This document shows positions 39,294-47,964 of a stretch of DNA of 62,900 nt, one piece after another. How positions within the stretch are numbered: the stretch's first letter is position 1; each line of letters opens with the position of its first letter. Under the pieces are notes generated by a model. The model did no database searches. It was not told the origin of the DNA and saw only the letters and a list, made by a program, of their open reading frames with translations. The stretch covers positions 1 to 62,900 of the forward strand of contig CAYWJT010000006.1 of the NCBI GenBank assembly GCA_964458655.1, read 5' to 3'. Origin of the DNA: CAYWJT01 sp964458655 (GTDB lineage: Bacteria > Acidobacteriota > Aminicenantia > Aminicenantales > Saccharicenantaceae). The position numbers were made by a program, and so were the translations under genes.

Positions 39294-42200
39294 ATGAGCA
39301 TGATCATCCGAAAGCTGGAAATGCAGGGTTTCAAGTCCTTCGCCGAAAGGACCAAGGTCGTCTTCCACCCCGGCATAACGGCCATCGTCGGGCCCAACGG
39401 CACCGGCAAGAGCAACCTGCTCGACGCGCTGCTCTGGGCCACGGGCGGCCTGCGCTTCAAGGGCCTGCGCGGCGACCGGACCGAGGACGTCATCTTCAAC
39501 GGCAACGCCAAGCGGCCGGCCCTGAACATGGCCGACGTCGTCATCACGCTCGGGAGCGAAGAGGAGGAGCTGGTCGTCTCGCACCGCGTCTTCCGCAACG
39601 GCGAGGGCGAATACCGGCTGAACGGCAAGGTCGTCCGGCTCAAGGACGTCCAGGACGAGCTCTGGAAGCACCGCATCGGCGAGAAGGAGTACTTCGTCAT
39701 CGAGCAGGGCGCCATCGGCGACTTCGTCACCTCCAAGCCGACCGAAAAAAGGGCCCTGATCGAGGAAGCCGCGGGCACGGCCTACTACAAGGACAAAAGG
39801 AGGCAGGCCCAGAACAAGCTGGAGAGCACCGAGCAGAACCTCATCCGGCTCGAGGACATCATCGCCGAGGTCGAGAAGCAGAAAAACTCCTTGCAGCGCC
39901 AAACCCAGGCCGCCAACAGGTACCGCCGGCTGAGGGAAAGGATACGCGAGCTTTCCTCCCACCATTACCGCCGGAAGCTCGCCGAGCTCGAAAAACTCGG
40001 ACGGGAAGCCGCCGGGCTCTACGAGCAGGCCCTGGCCGCTGAAAAAGAGGCGGCCGCCGGACTGAAGACGGCCGAGCAGGAAACGGCCGGCCTGCGCAAC
40101 GACCTGTGGCGGCTGGAAAAGGACATCCAAGAGACCCAGGAGAAGCTGTTCAGCCTGAGGTCCCAGACCGACCGAACCGAGGGCGAGGCCGAGCGCGGGG
40201 CCAGGCGCGTCGACGAGCTCGAGGAGAGGAAAAAGCGGGCCGGCCGGGACCGCGACGAATTGAACCTGGAGCTCGTCCGGCTGATGCAGGAGGCCGTCGC
40301 CCGCGAGGAAGGCGCGGCGGCCCTCGAAAGGGAGGGCTCGGCCCTGAGCGAGGCCGCGGAGCTCGCGGCCGCGACCCTGGCCGCGGCCCGCGAAGAGAGG
40401 CTCCGTCTCGAAGCCGGGCTGGAGGCGGGCCGGCACGCCTATCTCGAGACCCTGCAGGCCCTGACCGAGGCCAAGAACGAAAGGGCCAGGTCCGAGAAGG
40501 AGCTCGAGATGATGGCCAGGCAGGCCGAGAAGCTCGAGCGCGACCTGGAAGAGGCCGGCCGCCAGCTCAGTGAAAAAGAAGAACAGCTCGCCGCCCTGGA
40601 AAAAAGCGCCGCGGAGCAGGAAGAGTCGCGCCGGGCGGCGGAAGAAGCGGTGAAACGGGCCGAAGCCTCGCTCGGGGCCCTTGCGGCCGAGGTCGAGAAG
40701 CTCGGCGCCGAGCTGGCCGGGCTCAAGGACCGCAGGAACGAAACGGCCTTCCATCTCCAGGCCCTGCGCCGGGTCGAAGAGAAAGAGAGACAGTCCTCGT
40801 CCGGGACCGAGGTCGGAGGCAGCCTGGGCCTGCTCGCGGACCTGGTCCGGGCCGCTTCCGAAGACGCGCCGCTTTTCGACCTGTTCTGGGGCGACGCGGC
40901 CAAAGCCCGGGTCGTTCCGGCCGCGGACTTCCTCAGAGAGGCCGAAGGACGGGTCAAGGGCCGCTTCCTGCTGCTGCCTGAAAAGGAACGGGCCAAGTTC
41001 CCGGCCGAACTCCTCGCCCGGCCGGGCGTTTGCGGGCTGCTCAAGGCCCGGCTGGAAGCCCGCGACCGCCTGAAAGAGCGTCTCGGCGGCCTGGAAGACG
41101 CCGTCGTCGTCGGCACCTGGAAGGAAGCCGTGGCTCTCTGGCTGGAATACCCGGAGGTGAATTTCGTCACGCTCGGGGGCGACCTGCTCCTCGCTTCCGG
41201 ACTGTTCAAGGCCGGAGAGAAAGGCGCCGGCCTGATCTCGCTCACGGCCGAGCTCGCCGCCCTCGAGGCGGAACTCGCGCGAGTCGAGAGCCTTATCGCT
41301 CCGCTCGAAAGGGAATTTGAGGAAAAGAGCCGGCTCAGGGACGAGGCCCGGCTCGAACTGGAGATGGCTGGGCAGGAAGCCGCCCGGGCGGAGAAGGCCG
41401 GGCAGGAGAAGCTCCGCGAACTCAAGTTCGCCCGCCAGGAAGCGGAAAGGGCTCGCACCTCCGGCGAAATCCTGGCCCGGGAACTCGAGCTGCTCCGCGG
41501 CGAGATGTCCGGGCTGACCGGCCGGCAGGCGGAGTCCAAAGCCCGGCTCGAGGAGCTGGAGGCGCGGGCCCAGGCCGCCAGGTCGGCCCTGGAGGCCGGG
41601 GAGAAGGAAGCGGCCGGCGCGGCCGAGAAGGTCGCGGCCCTCGAACGGGCCTTCCTGGAGCAGAAGGCGGGCCTCAACCTGGTCAGGGAAAGGGCCTCAG
41701 CCGTGCAGGCCGCGCTCGACGACATCGGCAAAAGACAGGCGGCGCTGAAGTCCAGGATCGACCATCTGGAAAAGGAGATCGCGGACTGGAACGCGAACCA
41801 GGCGGAGCTCAGGCTTTCGGTCGAGGCCGGGATGAAGAAGGCCGCCGCGCTCAAGGACGAATGCGGACGGACCGAGGCCCTGCTGGCCGAGTCCGAGGGC
41901 AGGCTCGGCAGGCTCAAACAAGACCTCGAAGAGAAGGAAGCGGCCCTGGGCCGGCTGCGCGAAAAGGCCCGCGAGGTCCAGGAGGAGCGTGTCCGGCACG
42001 AGATCCGCAAGGCCCAGCTCGAGCGCGACCTGGTCAACCTGGAAGAGATGTCCTGGCAGGAGCTCAAGAAGACGCTGGTCGAGCTGAAACAGGAAGCCGA
42101 GGCGGAGGCCGCGGGCGCGGGGGCGGCCGGGGAAGCCGAGGCCGCTGCAGCGGAGGAACTCCTCGAGGAGAAGGAGACGGAAGGCGAAGAGTCGGAAGCG

Positions 42201-43034
42201 GAAGGGACTGAAGGCGCGGAGGCGGCGGCCGCCGAAGGAGCCGAGGCCGCGTCCGAGGCCGGGGCGGGACCCGAAGCCAAACCGAGGCGGCCGGCCCGGA
42301 AATGGAGGCCGGTCCGGGAGATGAGCGACGAAGAGGTCGAGCGGGAGCTCGAAGAGGCCCGCGAGGCCTTCAACAGGATAAAGCAGGTCAACCTCATGGC
42401 CGACGAGGAATATCTCGAGCACAAGAAGCGCTACGAGTTCCTGGTCGGCCAGCGCGAGGATCTCAGGGCCTCGATCGTCTCCACCCAGGAGGCCATCCGC
42501 AAGATCGACCAGGAGAGCGAAACCCAGTTCCTCAAGGCCCTGGAAGAGGTCAACAGGAACTTCAACGAGGTCTTCACCAGCCTGTTCAAGGGCGGCCAGG
42601 CCGAGGTCAAGCTGCTCGAACCTGCAAACCCGCTCGAAAGCGGGGTCGAGATCGCCGCCCAGCCGCCCGGAAAGAGGCTGCAGAACCTGAGCCTGCTGTC
42701 CGGCGGCGAGAAGTCGCTGACGTCGCTCGCCTTCCTGTTCGCCCTGTTCCGCTACCGGCCGTCGCCCTTCTGCTTCCTGGACGAGGTCGACGCCGCGCTC
42801 GACGACGTCAACCTGGCCCGCTTCCTCGAACTCATGAAAAAGGTCAAGCAGCAGACCCAATTCATCATCATCACCCACAACTACAAGACCATGGAAGTCG
42901 CCGATTACATATACGGCACGACCATGCCCGAGCCCAACGTCACCCGCCTGCTCTCGGTCAAACTCGAGAGGAAGGAGGACGCCTCCGGCGGGGACGGGGC
43001 GGACGCCGAAACGGCCGTCAAAGAAAGCGCATAG
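39294..43034 (+). CDS. smc: Chromosome segregation protein SMC
   Basis: 1246 aa. N-terminal ATPase head with Walker A GPNGTGKS (residues 33-40), a long coiled coil, a hinge near 510-660 (GGSLGLLADLVRAASEDAPLF...), a second coiled coil, and a C-terminal head with signature LSGGEKS (about 1136) and Walker B FCFLDEVDAALDD (about 1158). It compacts and helps segregate the chromosome. Unusual: an acidic, Ala/Glu-rich insert of about 65 residues near 935-1000 (ending KPRRPARK) interrupts the C-terminal coiled coil. Monocistronic; no ScpA or ScpB in the window. Confidence 0.92.
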   Translation: MSMIIRKLEMQGFKSFAERTKVVFHPGITAIVGPNGTGKSNLLDALLWATGGLRFKGLRGDRTEDVIFNGNAKRPALNMADVVITLGSEEEELVVSHRVFRNGEGEYRLNGKVVRLKDVQDELWKHRIGEKEYFVIEQGAIGDFVTSKPTEKRALIEEAAGTAYYKDKRRQAQNKLESTEQNLIRLEDIIAEVEKQKNSLQRQTQAANRYRRLRERIRELSSHHYRRKLAELEKLGREAAGLYEQALAAEKEAAAGLKTAEQETAGLRNDLWRLEKDIQETQEKLFSLRSQTDRTEGEAERGARRVDELEERKKRAGRDRDELNLELVRLMQEAVAREEGAAALEREGSALSEAAELAAATLAAAREERLRLEAGLEAGRHAYLETLQALTEAKNERARSEKELEMMARQAEKLERDLEEAGRQLSEKEEQLAALEKSAAEQEESRRAAEEAVKRAEASLGALAAEVEKLGAELAGLKDRRNETAFHLQALRRVEEKERQSSSGTEVGGSLGLLADLVRAASEDAPLFDLFWGDAAKARVVPAADFLREAEGRVKGRFLLLPEKERAKFPAELLARPGVCGLLKARLEARDRLKERLGGLEDAVVVGTWKEAVALWLEYPEVNFVTLGGDLLLASGLFKAGEKGAGLISLTAELAALEAELARVESLIAPLEREFEEKSRLRDEARLELEMAGQEAARAEKAGQEKLRELKFARQEAERARTSGEILARELELLRGEMSGLTGRQAESKARLEELEARAQAARSALEAGEKEAAGAAEKVAALERAFLEQKAGLNLVRERASAVQAALDDIGKRQAALKSRIDHLEKEIADWNANQAELRLSVEAGMKKAAALKDECGRTEALLAESEGRLGRLKQDLEEKEAALGRLREKAREVQEERVRHEIRKAQLERDLVNLEEMSWQELKKTLVELKQEAEAEAAGAGAAGEAEAAAAEELLEEKETEGEESEAEGTEGAEAAAAEGAEAASEAGAGPEAKPRRPARKWRPVREMSDEEVERELEEAREAFNRIKQVNLMADEEYLEHKKRYEFLVGQREDLRASIVSTQEAIRKIDQESETQFLKALEEVNRNFNEVFTSLFKGGQAEVKLLEPANPLESGVEIAAQPPGKRLQNLSLLSGGEKSLTSLAFLFALFRYRPSPFCFLDEVDAALDDVNLARFLELMKKVKQQTQFIIITHNYKTMEVADYIYGTTMPEPNVTRLLSVKLERKEDASGGDGADAETAVKESA

Positions 43035-43073
43035 AGCCGCCGCGGCGGCCATCTTGTCGTTGAGGAGGTCGGC

Positions 43074-44552
43074 ATGACGTCGTATCTTTACATCATCCTC
43101 GCCTATCTCGCGGTCCTGACCATCCTGAACTTCATCCGCTCCCGTCGCATCAAGAGCCAGGAGCAGTTCATGGTGGCCGGGCGGAGCCTCAAGTGGCAGG
43201 TCATGGTCTTCACGCTGATCTGCACCTGGATCGGCTCCGGCACGTTCATCTCGGGCGCGGAGTTCGCCTCCAAGGCCGGGTTCTCGGCCCTGTGGCTCGC
43301 GGCCGGCGCCTGGGTCGGCATCGTCTTCATCTACTTTCTGGCGGGCAAGATCCAGACCTTCGGCCAGTACACCATCGGCGACATCCTCGAGGTCCGCTAC
43401 GGACCGCTGGCCCGCTTGTTCGGCGCCATTGCGCTCATACTATCCTTCACGGCCATAGTTTCCTACCAGTTCGTGGCCGGAGGCTTCATCCTCAACGTCG
43501 CCACCGACGGGCGCATCCCGGAATCCCTGGGCACGGTCATCGCCGCCGTCTTCGTCATCCTGTTCACGGCCCTGGGCGGCATGGTGGCCATCGCCTACAC
43601 CGACCTACCCAACGGCATCATCATCGTCCTGGCCTGCCTGCTCTCGGTGCCGTTCGTGTACCTGGCCGCGGGCGGGCTCTCGGCCGCCACCCAGGCCCTG
43701 CCGCCGGGGTACTTCGCGGCCGTCAACAGCCAGTTCGGGGCGCACCCGACCCTCAAGGCGGTGGGCTATTTCCTCTCGACCATGTTCCTGCTCATGGGCG
43801 TCCAGAGCATGTACCAGAAGTTCTACAGCGCCCGCAGCCCCCGCGACGCCCGCAAGTCGGTCTTCTGGTGGACGCTGGGGACCATCTTCGTGGAAACGGT
43901 GGTCGTCATCATCGCCGTCTTCTCCTACTCCAAATTCCAGGGCCAGATCGACCTCAGCGTCCCCAAGGCCGGCGGCAAGGTCGTGCTCATGGCCGCCCGG
44001 CACCTGGTGCCGGCTCCGGTCGGGGTCCTGCTCCTCGGCGCCGCCTGCGCCGTCGTCATCTCGACCGGCATGAACTATCTCCTCTCTCCGTCCACGACGA
44101 TCATGCGGGACATCTACCAGAGGTTCGCCCGAAAAGAGCCCGGCCAGGCGGCCATGGTGGCCATGCAGAAAGTCCTGGTCGTCCTCATCGGCGTCGTGGC
44201 CTTCCTGCTCGCGGTCAGGCTGAAGAGCGTCCTCGAGATGAGCTTCTTCGCCTACACCATCTACGGCGCGGCCATCACGCCGGCGCTCGTTGCGGCCCTA
44301 GCCTGGAAGCGTGCGACGAAGGCGGGCGGCATCGCCTCGATCCTCTCTGGAACGCTGGTCTGCGTCTTCTTCAAGGTCATGGCCGAAGTCCTGCCGCCGG
44401 ACAGGGCGCCCGACGGCGACCCCTGGGGCATACCGCTCATCTATCCGGCGCTGGCGGCCTCGATACTGACCCTGGTCGTGGTCAGCCTGCTGACGCCGAA
44501 GCCGCGGCCGCAGGAGCTCGAGAAGCTCTTCCCCGCGAAAAAAGCCGATTGA
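43074..44552 (+). CDS. Sodium:solute symporter (SSS family)
   Basis: 492 aa with about 13 membrane segments. Typical SSS features: FMVAGRSLKWQVMVFTLICTWIGSGTF near residues 32-60, GAEFASKAGFSALW, YQFVAGGFIL and the sodium-site region in the first TM pair. The substrate (proline, sugar, pantothenate, organic acid) is not clear. GAGGAGG precedes the ATG. It is followed after 8 bp by the HDAC-like gene, so the pair is probably an operon; a transported acetylated compound would fit, but this is inference. Confidence 0.85.
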   Translation: MTSYLYIILAYLAVLTILNFIRSRRIKSQEQFMVAGRSLKWQVMVFTLICTWIGSGTFISGAEFASKAGFSALWLAAGAWVGIVFIYFLAGKIQTFGQYTIGDILEVRYGPLARLFGAIALILSFTAIVSYQFVAGGFILNVATDGRIPESLGTVIAAVFVILFTALGGMVAIAYTDLPNGIIIVLACLLSVPFVYLAAGGLSAATQALPPGYFAAVNSQFGAHPTLKAVGYFLSTMFLLMGVQSMYQKFYSARSPRDARKSVFWWTLGTIFVETVVVIIAVFSYSKFQGQIDLSVPKAGGKVVLMAARHLVPAPVGVLLLGAACAVVISTGMNYLLSPSTTIMRDIYQRFARKEPGQAAMVAMQKVLVVLIGVVAFLLAVRLKSVLEMSFFAYTIYGAAITPALVAALAWKRATKAGGIASILSGTLVCVFFKVMAEVLPPDRAPDGDPWGIPLIYPALAASILTLVVVSLLTPKPRPQELEKLFPAKKAD

Positions 44553-44559
44553 GGCGGAC

Positions 44560-45600
44560 ATGGCCACCGGTGTCGTCAGCGACAGCCGGTACCTGGACCA
44601 CGAGATGGGCCCGGGGCACGTGGAATCCCCGGCCAGGGCGGCCGTCATCAACCGCATGGTCGAGGACGAGGCGGCCGGCCTAGGCCTGGTCCGGGTCGAA
44701 CCGAGGCCTGCGGACGAGGAGGAGCTGGCCGCCGTCCATGAACGCCGGTATCTCGACCTGCTGAAGTCCACGGCCGGCAAGAGCGTCTTCGTCTTCGACC
44801 CGGACACGTCGGCCTCGCCGGCGACCTGGAGGACCGCGCTCCTGGCCGCGGGAGGCTTGCTCGAGGCCGTGGACCTGATCATGGAGGGACGGCTGCGGAA
44901 CGCCTTCGCGGCCGTCCGGCCGCCCGGTCATCACGCCGAGCCGGCGCGGGCCATGGGCTTCTGCTTCATCAACAACGTCGCGGTCGCGGCCGAGCGCCTC
45001 GTCCGAAGGCACGGACTCGAGCGGGTGCTGGTCGTGGACTGGGACGTCCACCACGGCAACGGAACGGAACTGGCCTTCTTCGAGCGGCGCGACGTGCTGT
45101 TCTTCTCGACCCACCAGGTGCCGCTCTACCCGGGCACGGGCCCGGTGCGGCATGTCGGCGCCGGGGCGGGCGAAGGCTTCAACCTGAACGTCCCCCTTCT
45201 CCGGGGCAAGGGCGACGCTCATTACCGTTTTGTTTTCGAGCGGCTGCTCGAGCCCATAGCCCTCCAGTACCGGCCGGAGTTCATTCTCGTCAGCGCCGGC
45301 TTCGACATCGCGCTGGGCGACCCGCTGGCGGGGATGGAAGTCACCGCGGCCGGTTTCGGGGCGCTGGCGGCTTCGGTCGTGAGGCTCGCCGACGAGTGCT
45401 GCGGCGGCCGGCTGGCCATGACGCTCGAGGGCGGTTACAACCTGGCCGCCATGAAGGACGGCGTCAGGGAAGTCCTGCGCGTGATGGCGGGAGGCGAGGC
45501 CGGGCCGATCCCGGCCCTGGCGCCGGACGACCCCTTGCTGTCTGAACTGGCTCCTTGCTTCCGGGCGTTCGGCGGGTACTGGCGCCTGCCGGCCGCCTGA
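44560..45600 (+). CDS. Histone-deacetylase-family (AcuC/acetylpolyamine amidohydrolase-like) enzyme
   Basis: 346 aa, usual length. All core zinc and catalytic motifs are present: RPPGHHAEPARAMGFCFINN, VVDWDVHHGNGT, HQVPLYPGTG, LVSAGFDIALGDPLAGM and LEGGYN. In bacteria such enzymes deacetylate polyamines, acetoin-linked acetyl-CoA synthetase or other small acetylated compounds. The ATG is 8 bp after the symporter stop with GAGGCGG before it. The gene is complete. Substrate unknown. Confidence 0.88.
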   Translation: MATGVVSDSRYLDHEMGPGHVESPARAAVINRMVEDEAAGLGLVRVEPRPADEEELAAVHERRYLDLLKSTAGKSVFVFDPDTSASPATWRTALLAAGGLLEAVDLIMEGRLRNAFAAVRPPGHHAEPARAMGFCFINNVAVAAERLVRRHGLERVLVVDWDVHHGNGTELAFFERRDVLFFSTHQVPLYPGTGPVRHVGAGAGEGFNLNVPLLRGKGDAHYRFVFERLLEPIALQYRPEFILVSAGFDIALGDPLAGMEVTAAGFGALAASVVRLADECCGGRLAMTLEGGYNLAAMKDGVREVLRVMAGGEAGPIPALAPDDPLLSELAPCFRAFGGYWRLPAA

Positions 45601-45655
45601 CTGTCCTCCGGGGCGGCTTGACGTCCATTTTTGGTTACAGGCGGCTGCTTCGTTC

Positions 45656-45679
45656 CCTGTTTTCCAGGGGAAAAACAGG
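45656..45679. repeat. Hairpin before the sigma-54 promoter
   Basis: CCTGTTTT pairs with AAAACAGG with an eight-base loop. It lies after the HDAC gene and 19 bp before the sigma-54 site, so it may be the terminator of the upstream operon or a binding site. Confidence 0.4.
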
Positions 45680-45698
45680 CGGAAAAAGCCCTGTCAAT

Positions 45699-45713
45699 TG
45701 GCACATAATTTGC
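45699..45713 (+). promoter_or_regulatory. Sigma-54 promoter of the FecR-like gene
   Basis: TGGCAC-N5-TTGC, an exact -24/-12 consensus, preceded by T at both ends as in the best sites. About 60 bp before the ATG at 45775. No enhancer-binding protein gene lies in this window. Confidence 0.65.
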
Positions 45714-45774
45714 TTATAAGAAAGTGAAGATGATAGTTCATACGAACCACAGACAATTCGAAGGGAGGATGCAG

Positions 45775-46984
45775 ATGAAAAAGACCGTTTTTTTCGCTGC
45801 AGCTCTTCTTATCCTGGCTGCCGGCCTAGCGGCCGAAGAAACCAGGTACACCAACGACTCGGTCGCCCGCGTCAGCTTCGTGAGCGGCAAGACCTTCATC
45901 CAGAGGGCCTCCGACCTGGGCTACGAGGAGGCCGCGCTTAACACTCCGGTGGCCGAGGGCGACCGCATCGGCACGGCTGAAGGCCGGGCCGAAGTCCATT
46001 TCGGACGCGGCAATTACGTCCGCCTCGACGAGAACACCAAGGTCGACGTGATGAGCCTGCCCAAGAAGGGCGAGGAACTGGTCCGTTTCCGGGTCTGGTC
46101 GGGCAGCGCCTATCTGGTCGTGGGCAGCCTGCGCAAGGAGAAGAGCGTCGAGCTCCACACCCCCGACTCCTCCTTCTACATACTCGAGAAAGGCATCTAC
46201 CGCGTCGATGTCCGGGAGGGCAAGGACACCGACCTGTTCGTTTTCGAAGGAGTGGCGGAGGCGGCCGGCGAGAGCGGGTCGCTGCTCGTGAAAGCCTCGC
46301 AGAGGCTGGCCGTTTCCGAAGGCCGTTTCAACGGCAAGCCCTCGGCGTTCATGGCCGTGGCCGATGACGCCTTCGACCGCTTCAACCAGTCGCGCAACGC
46401 CGAGGTCGCCAAGAGCCTGCCCAAGCGCTACCTGCCCGAGGAGCTGGCCGATTTCGAGGCCGAGCTGGACCAGTACGGGCAGTGGGTCTATCTGGCCCCT
46501 TACGGCTATGTCTGGGTGCCGGGCGGCGTGGAGGCCGACTGGCGGCCCTACTGGAACGGCCGCTGGGCCTGGCTGCCGCTGACCGGCTGGACCTGGGTGC
46601 CCTACGAGCCCTGGGGTTGGGCGACTTTCCATTACGGCCGCTGGCATTGGGGGGTCGGCTTCGGCTGGTACTGGATACCCACCTCCGTCTGGGGGCCGGC
46701 TTGGGTAAGCTGGTGGTGGGACATGGATTACCTGGGCTGGGCGCCGCTGAGCTGGTGGGGCTACCCGGTGGTCGTGCTTGACGGCGTCTTCTACGGCAAC
46801 TATTACGGGCCCTATTATCCTGTCGGCTCCAGGGCCCTCACGATCATCAGGAAGGACAGGCTGAAAGATCCTCGCGTATCCGCCGTGGCGCTCAGGAACG
46901 ATTCGCTGCAGGGAGTCAACAGGATCAGCATGACGGCTGACAGGCTCAACCTGAGGCCTGTCGGCACCAAAATATCGGTCCAGC
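45775..46984 (+). CDS. FecR-domain, tryptophan-rich (DUF6600-like) secreted protein, N-terminal part before the gap
   Basis: 403 codons visible before the N run. Signal peptide at residues 1-20 (MKKTVFFAAALLILAAGLAA), a FecR-like domain at about 25-125 (VSFVSGKTFIQRAS...TPVAEGDRIGTAEGRAEVHFGRGNYVRLDENTKVDV), then tryptophan-rich repeats of the type W.PYWNGRW.W and YEPWGWATFHYGRW.W (about 240-345). AGGGAGG lies six bases before the ATG at 45775; an ATG two codons earlier is also in frame. It is under a strong sigma-54-type promoter. The same gene continues after the gap at 46995. Confidence 0.8.
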
Positions 46985-46994
46985 NNNNNNNNNN
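46985..46994. other. Assembly gap (10 N)
   Basis: Ten N lie within the FecR-like gene. The reading frame before is offset from the frame after it. For one continuous gene the true gap must be a multiple of three, such as 9 or 12 bases or much more, so the size of ten is nominal. Confidence 0.95.
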
Positions 46995-47563
46995 ACCAGA
47001 ACCGCCTGCTCTTGAAGAAGGACCTTTCCGGCATGGGTCTGGAACAGGGGGCGCGGTCTGTCAGGGACAAGGCCGGCGCCGGCGAAGCCGGAGCCGTCAA
47101 CAAGCCTGCGCTCAAGCCCGAGTCCGGAACGGGCAAGCAGGCCCCGGCCGTCGGCAAGCCTGAGGGCAAGCCGGCGGGAGATTCCAAGCCGCCGGCTCCG
47201 AGAAGGATACGGAAGAAGGAGACCGCGGACTCGCCTTCTGAAGTCGGCGCCGCGTCGTCCGCCCCGGCGGCCAAAGGCGAGTCGGTTTCGCCGCGGGCGG
47301 TCAGGACCTACCCTTCTTCGCCGTCCATAACCCGGGAAAGGGCGGGCGGTTCCGGCATCTCGGGTTCGCCTTCACGGTCGGGGTCGTCCTCATCGGGCCG
47401 CGGAAGCTCGGTTTCGTCGGGCAGGTCGGGGGGTTCGTCCCCGCGGCTGCAGCCGAGGTCGGGCTCTTCGTCCAGGTCCGGCGGCTCTTCCCGGCCGTCT
47501 TCAAGTTCAGGCCGCAGCTCCGGCGGTTCCGGCCGCGGTTCGGGCGGCGTCAGGAAGAAATAA
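46995..47563 (+). CDS. C-terminal Ser/Gly/Arg-rich tail of the FecR-like protein
   Basis: About 189 codons, most likely the continuation of the FecR-like protein. The reading frame used from 46997 runs through KKDLSGMGLEQGARS, then a Pro/Lys-rich part and an almost pure Ser/Gly/Arg tail ending GGVRKK. Low complexity of this kind is common in surface-bound proteins. No start codon of its own is needed. A strong terminator follows at 47594. Confidence 0.65.
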
Positions 47564-47593
47564 ATCGTTCATGACCCCTTCCCCATAGAAAGA

Positions 47594-47629
47594 GGGCGCT
47601 TCCCCGCTGAGCCGGGCGGGGAGGCGCCC
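47594..47629 (+). terminator. Rho-independent terminator of the FecR-like gene
   Basis: A 14-bp GC-rich stem (GGGCGCTTCCCCGC with GCGGGGAGGCGCCC, one wobble) and eight-base loop followed by TTGATCTTCTT. Confidence 0.75.
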
Positions 47630-47668
47630 TTGATCTTCTTCAACAATTCTCCCCCTTAAAGGGAATTG

Positions 47669-47806
47669 CATCAATAGGCGGCGACGGATACACCCCTAGC
47701 CCCCCGGGCCCCCGGGGACCAGTCCCGTCGGTCCCCCCGCCGCAAGCGGCCGGTCCCTCTCCGCTACGGGGGTCTGCGGGGTGATATCCGTCGCCGCCTA
47801 TTGATG
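47669..47806. mobile_element. 138-bp inverted-repeat element, MITE-like or regulatory hairpin
   Basis: A perfect 22-bp terminal inverted repeat starting CATCAATAGGCGGCGACGG, extended by CACCCC with a one-base bulge (left arm 47669-47696, right arm 47778-47806). Between the arms lies a GC-rich core with runs of C and a small hairpin GCCGC-AA-GCGGC. No gene inside and no clear target-site duplication. It could be a small non-autonomous element, an attachment site or a long RNA hairpin. Only one copy is in this window. Confidence 0.5.
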
Positions 47807-47964
47807 TACTCCTTATAAAGCGGAAGAAGGGTTGCGGCCGGCGCGACGGTTGCCATCCGGAGGCCGCGGGCGGACGTTGGCCGGCACGGCAGGCTCAAAA
47901 ACCTATCGGAAATTGCCGGTGAAAATGCCGGGGAAAACAGGTGAATGAGTAACCTGTCTCCTAA

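Larger units (their letters stand above)
47564..47964. other. Convergent intergenic region with terminator and inverted-repeat element, 400 bp
   Basis: It holds a strong rho-independent terminator for the FecR-like gene (47594-47629) and a 138-bp inverted-repeat element (47669-47806). The part at 47807-47964 has no gene; it ends at the stop of the minus-strand PBP1A gene. Confidence 0.6.

Noticed and set aside
45775..47563. FecR-like gene as a frameshifted pseudogene
   Set aside because: The frame change falls exactly on the 10-N gap whose length is nominal, and both sides are otherwise intact.
47669..47806. CRISPR array
   Set aside because: There is only one inverted pair, with no regularly spaced direct repeats and no cas genes.
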